64,000 bases of DNA from Ignelater luminosus (lineage: Eukaryota > Arthropoda > Insecta > Coleoptera > Elateridae). Where the stretch lies: positions 103,238-167,237 of the forward strand of contig VTPC01090686.1 in NCBI GenBank assembly GCA_011009095.1. Direction: 5' to 3'. The translations under genes and the position numbers were made by a program. Below the pieces are notes generated by a model that did not search any database, was not told where the DNA came from, and worked only from the letters and a program-made list of their open reading frames with translations. How positions within the stretch are numbered: the stretch's first letter is position 1; every line of letters begins with the position of its first letter. Positions 47,601 through 58,739 of the stretch are shown in pieces.

Positions 47601-50600
47601 TGTTGTTCTATTTCTATTGTCTAACTAAAAACAAAACAAGAAGGATAATTGTCACCTCGTCCCAAAAGGGTAAAGGTTCAGCTATAATATCAAATTTGAA
47701 CAGAAACGTATCAGTAGTTTTGAATCATAGAAAAACAAAAATAAAAATCTTTGAAGACCTCTAACTTCTTTAAAAATGATCCACAAGATTCATATATTGT
47801 ATCCCTCTCACTAAAAAGGAGTTTCGCTTATCGAAAGCTGAGATCAATCGAGATCGGTTTTTTAAAAAAATTATTTAGCAGCGCTGTCGGTGAAGGTTTC
47901 CTGAACTATCGGCAGCAAACGTCAATTTCTGTAATGACAAAGACAATACTTTTAAATTCTTTTCTTGATGTTGGCAGCGGATAAGTCTTGTCCTAGCAAA
48001 ACTTAAGAGCTTTGTAAAGTTTAAAATAATCACTTAAATTAGCTACTACTTTTTCAATATTAAAAATGTTCTTTTGTCGCCATGTTTCTGACAATTCTTT
48101 CTGCTTCGAGCATTTTAAGATGACGCGGAAAAACGGGAACGTTTTAGGCATGTAGCTGGAAATAGTAAAACTAATAATTAAGAGAATGTAGCAGTGTTAG
48201 GGAAATGTTGGCAATATTTTAGGAAATATAGGCAATGACTCCAGCATTGTCGAGGTTGTAAAGGTAATATGCCGGGAATACGAGGCAATGCGGCAGTACT
48301 TGAGAAATGTTTCTGTCGGTTTCTGTATATGGCAATAGGTGTACAAAATTTAAGGAGAAAAGAGTCCTCTGTGTATACCCTACATTTGACGATGACGCTC
48401 CTACTTTTATACTTTAATGGTTTTTAAATGAACTCTTTGCAAAATACTTCCTTATCCATTCAAGCATCGATCTCTTTGACCTTCTGGGACATTTTCAATA
48501 CGTCTTGAAACTTCACAACTGTTGAGCTTATAGGAAATTTCATTTCTGTGACTTTTTATTCCTTATAAGTCATGGTCTATATTATAAAGTGTTTCGTATT
48601 GGACTGTACTCGGCGAAGCATCGCCTATCATCTATCAACGAAAACAACAACTCCGTCATTTCTAAAATTCTTTTCTTTCGGAAACATCTAAAAAAATTCG
48701 CGAGTATGTAAAAATTCAGAAGTCTTTTCTTTGTTTTTTTTTTACCTCCTAACCTGTCCGATTTCTATGAATTTCTAGACTCGTTAACTCGTTTAACTCT
48801 ACAGTTTTAGAATATCTCCATTTATGAAGAAGCTGACACTATGGAGCATTTATACTGTTTTCGTGTATTTTTCCGAAATATATAAAACGAATCCAAAAAA
48901 ATTCTATAATAATAATTGGTCGTTAATTGCTAGACATTTGTTCTCGAAATGAGAACCAACACTTTAAAAAAATCTGCCTTAGTTTTGCGACTTTTGATAA
49001 AAAGAAATCTTTTTATCGGAATTTTAAAAATACCGAAAATCACTCTCCCAGTAGACTACATCCAGACAAAAGACCATCGCTTTAAACTCTAAGAGAACAT
49101 GTCAGCTTGCAGCTGTCAGTTAGCTACAGATATTCCCAACATATTTTTAAAACTTGGTTAATTCAGTTTTGTTCTTAAAAGTATGGAGTGTTCAAATGAA
49201 AATCGCGGCACGAAGCTATTGCCAAATTTTATGATACTCATAAGGAAACAAAAGTCCTATACTGTTAGATATTTTGTCGCAATGAAAATTTCAAAAAGCA
49301 CACTTTATGGTATTCGTACACGAGCTCAAAAAGTTTATGGCGCAAAAAAATTGCAAGGATCTGGAAGACCTTCCATAATAATGTTACCAAAAGAAAAAGA
49401 AGCTGTTGTAAAGGTGGCTCACCGTAAACTTGAAGTTAGTCTTCGTGAACTTGGGCAAATATACAAAATTGCACCGAAATTATGTCTGCAATATCTCAAG
49501 AAAGCAAGGCATGTATTTGGTTGCTAGAAAATAAGCTTTTAAAACAATATTTTACTGAAGTTAACGAAGACTAATTCTAACTTGCAAGAACATTGGTGAT
49601 ATAATTCTGACAGGTCTTCCAGATTCATTTACTCTTTTCTGCATCAGTTCGTATGCAAATACCATATATTGTGCTTTTTGGAATTTCCATTGCAAAAAAG
49701 TATCTAAAGGTATTTTTTGTTCTTATGAGTATAATAACTGATAAAATTTGGCAACCCTGATTTTCATTTAGACTCCTTACCTACTTATTAAAAGCAAAAC
49801 TGAATTAACCAAATTTTAAAACTACATATGTTGGGAATAGCTGACAGTTGCAACAATTGTAAATTGTTTTGCACGTACTCTTCGAGTTAAACCGATAGTC
49901 TTCTGTCCGAATTCTCTGTGCATACACCCGTAGAACTTATACTCAATTTGTCTTAATTACACAGTTATCGACATTCAAAGCTGCATGGAGGCACGTTAAC
50001 TTTTTTGTAGCACATGGCTTGCATCTTATGCTTCAAATTATGGTCTTGCACCTAAAAAATATCCAGACACTATTATATTACTTTACTTTTTGTTTTAATA
50101 TAGAATGAATCAAAACGAAATCTTAACAAATCCATTAATTATTGAAATCACAAAATTGTTTTAAGAGTACTGTTTTGAAAAAGAAATACATAAGTAAACA
50201 AAAAAACTTTCTAAACGTCTAAACTGGAAATACCTGCACATGCGAAGTGATTTATAAGAAAACACTTTTTCTGCTGTCCGGCCCAGTAATACACGGAAAA
50301 GTTTCATTTCTTAAATACGAACTACATACAAACTACGTGTTACAAGTAGTATTTACATACATCTGGAAGAAGTGCAGCGTTACAAAAACAAGACGTAAAA
50401 AACAAAACATATATATTGTAGTCTAACAATAACTAAATCATTTATTAACTAGAATTTAAAGAAAAGTTTATTTTTATAAATTAATGTACTTTGAATTCTA
50501 TCTGCAGACGTTCAAAATGATAATTATAGAACTTTGCTTTAATAAAAATATCAAGTTCTAATTCTTAGTTTAGTCTTGACCGTTTAAGCCCTTTAAGAAA

Positions 50601-53600
50601 TAAATAATTAAGAATTTCATTGTATACCCTCAAATGTATCAGATTTCATTCATTTGTGTTTTGACTGAAATTCAGTTGTCATTACTGGCAATATAAATAA
50701 TATTTTTTTTTGTTTCATAATGACCGCAACAACACGAAGAGGTATTAAGTACGTCTATTCTACAACTAAATATTTTTCGTCTATTAAATGTATTGTAAAC
50801 TGCAGTTTTAGGTGCGAAAAAATGCTGTTAAACTTTTTGTACCGTCCTATAGATGGCTAAGTATATCGCCACCTATTATACGGTACATTTTTGGGTTACA
50901 TTTAAAACATTGTAATTGTTCCTCTACTTATATTAATTACTCTATGACTGTATGCATTATTTTGATAATTTCGACTATTTTGACTATATCCATTATTTCG
51001 ATTATTTCCATTTTTTCGATTATTTCAATTATTTCAGTTATTTCCATTATTTTCATTAATTAGATTATCTCGATTATTTACACTGTATCCATTATTATTT
51101 ATTTGGGGCTTACGTGACGTTGCGGTTGTAGCTTTTGCGCCTCTACTCTACCTTTCCAAAAATTCTAAAGCTAAGGCAAAATTGTGGTTTGAAGTTACTG
51201 CCCACAAGGACTGTACATTAAATCAGACATAAATGTTCTCTTCTCAGCACGGTACTTCCGACTACTTAACCTTACACGCTCCCCAGACCTTCTCAGACCA
51301 GAAATAATTTAAGAATTCGGTCTTGAAGTCATCAAAAAATTTCCAGAAATACTCCTTCAAGGAATATCAATGGAAAGCAGCTAATCGCGAGCAGTCCTTG
51401 ACAACACTCACCTTCTCTGCTTCAGGTAACTCGATGCCATTAGTAAACTTTTTTAACCAATCTACAGGGTTGGAAAACCCAAGCCGGAAAATTGGTTTTT
51501 CAATGGAATTTGATAGCAAAGGCTTGGTGGATAAAGACATGGCTACATCATATTTGTAGTTGGAACAACCTCTGTGACACTTCTGCGGATCAGCCGGTAG
51601 AGATTTAATCACCAAAGCAAACAAAGTGTTACTGGTGGCAATAATGGTTTGGCTGAGTTCTTTTTTTGTTTGTTTCTACTGTTCCATGAAACCATGCAGT
51701 AGCGCAGACTGCTGCGTCAACAAACGTCTTAGCTCAGGAAATCCAATGTTCCATGGTCCGTGGGCTGGGCCATATTTGTGCTCGAAAGAGATACGGAACT
51801 GTAAAATGTCAGAAATAAAATAAATTATTCTCTGAGAGAGTTTACGCCTTCGCCTCGTCCTTGCGACGATCATATGAAGGCTCACGGGTAGCTGCTGTGG
51901 AGACACGGTAATCCAGGGGTCAAATGGCTGAAACAGACTTGCTAGAAAACTTATTGTGAAATAAAACACTTAAACGTCGAATCAACGGATCTATTATGCA
52001 CCAATCAAGCTCTATACAAAAGCAATGCAACTAATACGAGATACGCAGGGGACAAGTCAAGTGGAGTGCAAGCGAAGCGGGGTGCAAACCAAGCGGGTCT
52101 GGTTACTCCACGGAGTCGGTTCAGGTGCCTTGCAAAGATAACGAAGTAATTAGGTTGATGCCGGGGAATGTCCACCCCTACACGATACAATCCCACTAAG
52201 CCGGTCGGACGTTTCCCAGCACTATCGGAACTGCTCAGTAGGCAACAAAAATGCCAAAATAGCTTCTTGTGGGTCACTTGTCGCCGGAGCTGCTAAGAGG
52301 AAACAGGACGAAACGGTCAGAATAAAGGCACCTTAGCCTTTTTGGTCTTACCAATTACTTACTATTCACTTGTCGGCTGTTTGCTGGAGCTCATGCTGGA
52401 GGTTACAACTTGATTTCCAACTCGAACTGCAGCAAAAACAACTGCCCTGTCGGGCGCTTGCATTTTATAGCGGCTAGTTTTCCCATACTAGCGAATACAC
52501 GAAGCGGGGATGCTACAAGTGGGGAAATCGGCGTGCGGCTTGCATCGTTATTTTGCAGTTTGAACCAATTGAGAGTTATAGAGCTTTAAATAAAATCTTC
52601 TGAATTCTCAAGGGCGGCTTTTAACCCTTTAACGTCGAGGTCCGCCGATACGTGTGTCCCAAATTTGCGGCTCACTATTGGAATCTCAGAGACCGTGAGA
52701 GACACGAAATCGGTTAAATTAGAATAAAGTCGCCTATTTTGCAGATCAATTCACTGATGTTTTTGTCTTTTCAAAACAGTTCACGGCTTACTAGGTATTA
52801 GCTAAAAGCGAAATTATCTGATTGTCTTTAAAAACGGGGTTTTAAAGAATTTACTGGGGAACACAAAAAAATCATTTTTTCGGTCGTCTCTTGTTTCAGA
52901 TTGTTTTCAAATCATTGCTAAAACAAAAGAAATACGCTTTTAAAATATTTGACAGTGAATTACCCAACAGCATCAAACACATCAAATAAGCAGCTAGTTA
53001 GTATTTGTTAATGTCCAGTAAACGCGTATTCCTTTTGTACAATTTATTTGCTAAGAATCAACAATTTTCATGTGTTTGGTGTCGTGATACCCTACGATGA
53101 AAATGGTTTTTACTTCGGAGCTTAGTAAAACAAGAGAATAACTGTATCGAACCTTGTATCACTAAAAAGCATTTAGAATGTGCTGTTCAGTAATTTAAAA
53201 ATTAAGTAGGCGTTCCATTAAAAAAAACTGTGCGTTTACGTTTCACCACCGAAGTAAAATAATAGAAAATCGTGAAAATGATTTTTTATGTTTGGGAATA
53301 AACTGTCTAAAATCCCTTCTTTGCCACTCTTTCCTATCTTTCCGCAATCCTGAGATATTTATTCCATTTTAAATAAAATCGGATAATTTCGTTTTTAGCA
53401 AATATCTAGTAAGCCGTAAACCTCTGAAAAAACAAAAACATCAGTATAAAATAGGCAACTTTTTATTATTTTAACCGATTTCGTATCTCTTACGGTATAC
53501 AAGATTCCAATGGTGAGCCACGAATTTGATACACATTGTACACCAAGTTTCGAAAAAATTGGTGAGGTACATGTGACTTGTAAGATTAACAAAATAAAAC

Positions 53601-56600
53601 GTCATTTTAGGAAATTCTTCTCGAACTATTCAAATGCATCCCTTAGCCGGCCAGTGATTTTTCGCTCGTTTCTGAAATAATTTCTAACATTCAGCGTTTG
53701 TGAAGATCAGTAAAAGCCATAACTTTAAAAACTTTAAAGAACTTAAAAATTACTCTCAATAGGAAATGTGCAAAAAATTTTATATTAAAGATTATTGGTC
53801 ATTTTTGTATTATTTGAGATGCGTGGATTACTGAAATTCACGTGACCGCAAACGCTGTTGTGATTGGTGTGATATCTCATTTGATGTAACCTCCCACTCC
53901 TTTATTTTGTTTTTTGTGTTTCTGCCATCTACTAATTGTCATTGCTGTGTATAAGGTTATGTCAGTATTTCAAATTTTGATTTGATTATTTTTCACTTGT
54001 TTTTCATCAATTTTATGTAAGATCTATAAATACATTGTTTGACTTTAGCAACAAACTGGAAGGTTGTGGTTTTTCTAAAGATATTTTTGAAGTTTCAGTT
54101 TCAAATTTGAAATTTTAAATTATTAACCTCCAATTTAAAAGATGTCAAAACATGTAGTCTCAAAACCATCACTACCAACATTGTAAATAAACCATTAGAA
54201 AGCACTAGAAAATTAAAACATAAATTATGAAATTTCCCTATCAGTTTAAGGAACAAAATTAAAACAAATTTATTGTAATCGTTTTTAAAATTTTGTGATT
54301 AATTTTTTATATTTTTACATAATTTGTCAGTGATATTTAGGTTTTAAGTTTATGTTGAATATTTCTGTTTGAGTATTGTGTTATTTCTTTATTTACGTCA
54401 CACGACGGCTGTTATGAATTTCCCTGTTTTTATTTTTTGTGAAATCATGATTAAAATTACGTTTTAATAATTTTCTAAGACTTACTAGGGTCGCTGCTCT
54501 TAAAAATAAATACAATAAAAAATGTGCATATTCTCCATTCAAATTAAATCATTTGACACTTATCGCCTAACCTTGGTCAATGGCAACTGCTTTAATCTCA
54601 GACATGCATTTATGCATTTGCTTGTTTATCATGACTCGCTTTAAATTCAATAGAGAAATTCTCATCTTTAATTATTTTTTAAGATTTTCGACCGCCTGAA
54701 GGAATTGCAACCACAATTCAGAGAAAAAATCGGATTGATAGTAGGAGACTGCTTACTACCAAATCTGAATCTAAAGACGGAAGACAGACATAAACTTATC
54801 AGAGAAGTAAATTGTGTATTGCATTGCGCCGCTACAGTACGATTCGATGAGAAACTCAGAACTGCCACTTATATTAATGTTAGAGCTACTAGAGATTTAT
54901 TACGTTTATGTAAACAAATGAAAGATCTGACTGTGAGTTAATAAATAATAATAAAAATAACTAACTGATCTATGATTTCTCAAAATGATTTTCTAGTCTT
55001 TTGTGCATGTATCGACAGCTTATTCAAATTGCATTTATCAAGAAATTAAAGAAACATTTTACGAACCTCCAGTAACAGGAATAAATCTATTACAATTGGT
55101 GGATACCTTTGACGATGATTTTCTAGAGAGTATAACACCCGGGTAGGTTTTTGTTACGTTAAAAAATCTTCCTTAAAAAATTCAAACGATTTCAGTTTAA
55201 TAGGAGACCGGCCAAACACGTATGCGTTTACAAAAGCGGTCGCAGAAAACGTGGTCAAAGAGGAAGGAAAAGGATTACCGATTGCCATCGTTCGACCTTC
55301 AATTGGTAAGTGTTATTATTAGTTCAGGTGCATATACGAAATTAAATGTTAATTTTGTTAAATTATACTTAAACTATTGATCTACAGAAAAAATTCCGGG
55401 CACAGCTTAGCCGAACGGTTAGGCAGGCCACGTCCTATCCGAGAAGACGGGCGTTCAAATCCCACCGGACACTTTATGGATTATTTTCATTTTTCATTAG
55501 TAAAACTATTGAAATTCTTTAGGATAAAGATAAATGTTATTGTTATAGTATTTAATCATTACAAAAAAAATTATGAGATGTACAGTGGGATTTGAACGCC
55601 TGTCTTCTCGAATGCAACGCGGCTTCTCACCTACAAAGTCGACTATACGATAATAATAAGTGCGACGAGTTTAAATAACAGAATTGCAATACGCACATGT
55701 GTTTTAAAAGGCGACCAGATGGTGAATGGTGAAATTATTATATTACTTAGCCTACGTGCATTTATTATCACTGTCTAATCTAAAATTTTATTTGTTACAG
55801 TAATCTCTACATGCAAAGAACCTATACCAGGATGGATGGATACCGTTTATGGTGCAGTAGGGGCTACTGTTGGCGTAGGTTTAGGACTCGTACGTACCAT
55901 GCACCACAAAGCTTATAAAATAGCAGATTTAGTGCCTGCAGACTATGTTATAAACTGTGCCATAGCAGCCGCGTGGGATAATGGAACTAAGAAGTAAGAA
56001 GGAAAAAATACACAGAGTGTTTTTTATGGATGGTACACTAAACCAATACGAGGAGGGTTAGATTGAGGAAGAAACTTGCCTGTTCTGAACGCAAATGTAT
56101 TAATGTTTTTGTTTTTTTTTTTTTTCTAAAACCCAAATTCAGTGATGTATAGCTAGACAAAATAGTGGGGGAACGCTGATTATCATAAGATACATTTATT
56201 ATAAAAAGATTATTAGATTTTTAAAAGAATATCTAGTATTTATTGGTAAGTATGGGAACGCCATTCTCCTGCGTTCCCCCTCCACTGCCCAAAATACAAC
56301 GAAAATACCCAATTTCTTTTTATAACGGATAAGAGCCTGATGCAGTCATATCTTACAAAATGAATCAACTATGTACATTATAATGGCTTCTGTTCGTTTG
56401 AATTTGTTGCCATATCTGGAGTCCCGCAAGGCTAAAATCTTTGTCCTCGGCTATTTGTTCTTTCCTTAGAGGATCCTTTACGAAGTCTCAAATGTCATGT
56501 TCTTGTTTATGTTAATGATGTTGAAATCTTCAACTGTACACGGTGTCCTGAAGACTTATACAAAGATTCAGAAGAATCTTAATTCATGATGGGCAAAGTG

Positions 56601-58699
56601 AAAAGATTATTCTAAGTTTCGAATGGCATGACGTAATTTGTAATTATTAACTAATAATCTCTTTGTTGCTTAGTATCTACGAGTATCTAGAGTAAATTCC
56701 TAGCGTTGTTGCTTTCAAGGAGAAATTTGACCCGATAGCAGATGTGCACAAGAATAATTTTACAACCGATATTTTTAAAAAAATAACATTTTTTACTAAT
56801 ATTCAAGACATTCTCAATATTAATAATAATGAGTTTCCATAGTTTGCCCAGTATTTGCTTGTATTGGTACAATTATCGAAATATGAGAGTCTCTAGAATA
56901 GCTAACATAATTTCTGTGAAACGTTTTCTAACGATATTATGTGCATCTGAACAATAATGAAAATTTACCAAAAAAATAGGAAACTAAATAAAATGTTTAA
57001 AGAAACATTTTTTTCCATCTCGTCAGTTATCAGTAGACGAAAGCGTAGTAGACTTTAAAGGACGCTAATCGTTGAAGCAGTATATGCCTACGAAGCCTAC
57101 CAAGAGTGGTTTGAAGATATGGGTAGTATTTAACATAAGCTAAAACTAGTTACATGCTCTCATCTAAAATTTATAAAGGAAAAAGCAGAAAAGAAATTAA
57201 ATATCTCTTTGATAATTTGCTTTTCCACCATTAATTTACTTAAGCATAGAATACCCTCGCAAGTGGGACATATAGAACCAATAGAGAAACTAGCGTAAAC
57301 AGATTTTAGTTAATGACAAACCTATGAAATTAGGAGACAGTGATTTTGATATAATTGAAGAAGACTTATCTACACTTAACGTTCAAGATTAGTCTGTGAA
57401 ACTTACGATGTGATACTGTGTCAGCTTTAACTTGCATAATTCCATAAATAAATGTAATGTCATTGCAGTAACTGTTCTCTTGAAATAAATAATACTATTT
57501 TACAGATCCACGTTCCAAGTCGATACGAACAGGCGTTCTTGAGATATCGTTGTCTGAAAGCCATTCCTCCACCACCCTAGCGGTTCAAATCCAAAATCGA
57601 TAGAACCAACCGTTCTCAAGAACAAGATATCTTTCAGAAAGAAAACACTAGACGATCAGCGCCGCCCGAAATCGTTTAGTAGTCGTTCCCCTACCATTTT
57701 TAACAATCAAGGTTTCATTGCGGCAGCATCAGCCTGTTCTCGAAGTACTAGATATCTACCAAGAAAAAAAAAAGGCAATCAGTAACGGCCGGATCATTTG
57801 AAAACAATTCCCACCCTCTCACCTTACCATCCAAGTCCCAACGCGATAGGACCAGCCGTTCCAGATATACAAGGTATCTGTCAAATAAAAAACAAAAAAA
57901 AAGATTGGTGGCGTTCGGAGTTGTATTGCGATAACATCAGCCGTTTCCGAGATATAAAGAAAACAAAAGGCGATCGATGGCGCCCAAGCCATTTAAAACA
58001 GACTCTTTCACCGCACCTAACAATTAAAGCCCCAACTCAATAGGCCCAGCCATTTCGGAGATACAAGATATCTGCTCAAAATAAACAAGGCAGTCGGTGG
58101 TGCCCGGATGGTTTAAAAGTCATTCCTTCACCATGCCTAACGAGTCAATCAAAGTTGTATTGTCAAAAGAAAAACAAAACAAAAGGCGGTCGGTGGCGTG
58201 TAGATGGTTTAAAAGTCATTCTTGCACTCTGTCCATCAAAATTTTACTTTGATAGAATCAGCCGTTCCTGAAAAACAGGATATCTGCCCAAAAACCAAAA
58301 GACGATCGGCAGTGCCTTGGCCGTTTAAAAGCCATTCGTCCACCACATCTAACAATCAGAGTTAATACTCTATAGGACAAGACGTCTTCTACATAAAGAA
58401 TATTTGTCCAAAAAAAACAACAAAAGGTGATCGGCGGCGTCCGGATCACTTGAAAGTCATTTCCCTACCCCATCTAATAATCAAAGATCTAACCCGATAA
58501 GAGCAGCCGTTTCGGAGATACAGCATATCTGTCAGAAAAGCAAAAGGCGATCGGTGGCGTTTAGATCATTTGAAAGTCACTTCTGCACCAAATCGAACAA
58601 TCAACCGTTTGCGAGATGTGGAATATTTGGCAGAAAGAAAACAATCGAAGTTGAAAGTTGATTCTACGATCCGTTCCGAAGATGAAACGAATTCTCTTT

Positions 58700-58739
<40 letters not shown>

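Larger units (their letters stand above)
46037..50946. mobile_element. Unclassified large TIR element, copy B (4910 bp)
   Basis: The left end CATAGAGGAAATAAATATGG (46037) and the right end, read inward as CATAGAGTAATTAATATAAG (to 50946), are both followed by GTAGAGGAACAA. It is flanked by ACTGTAT at 46030-46036 and 50947-50953, a 7-bp duplicate. It is the same element as 22856-27410 in opposite orientation, sharing every short conserved frame. It is longer chiefly through an extra ~210 bp at about 48553-48760, absent from copy A. It contains a 114-codon helix-turn-helix ORF but no recognisable catalytic domain. It lies in FAR-B intron 1 and would have to be removed by splicing. Confidence 0.87.

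Noticed and set aside
50812..51063. 83-codon frame ending in IIS repeats
   Set aside because: It spans the right end of copy B and the 9-bp minisatellite; chance frame.
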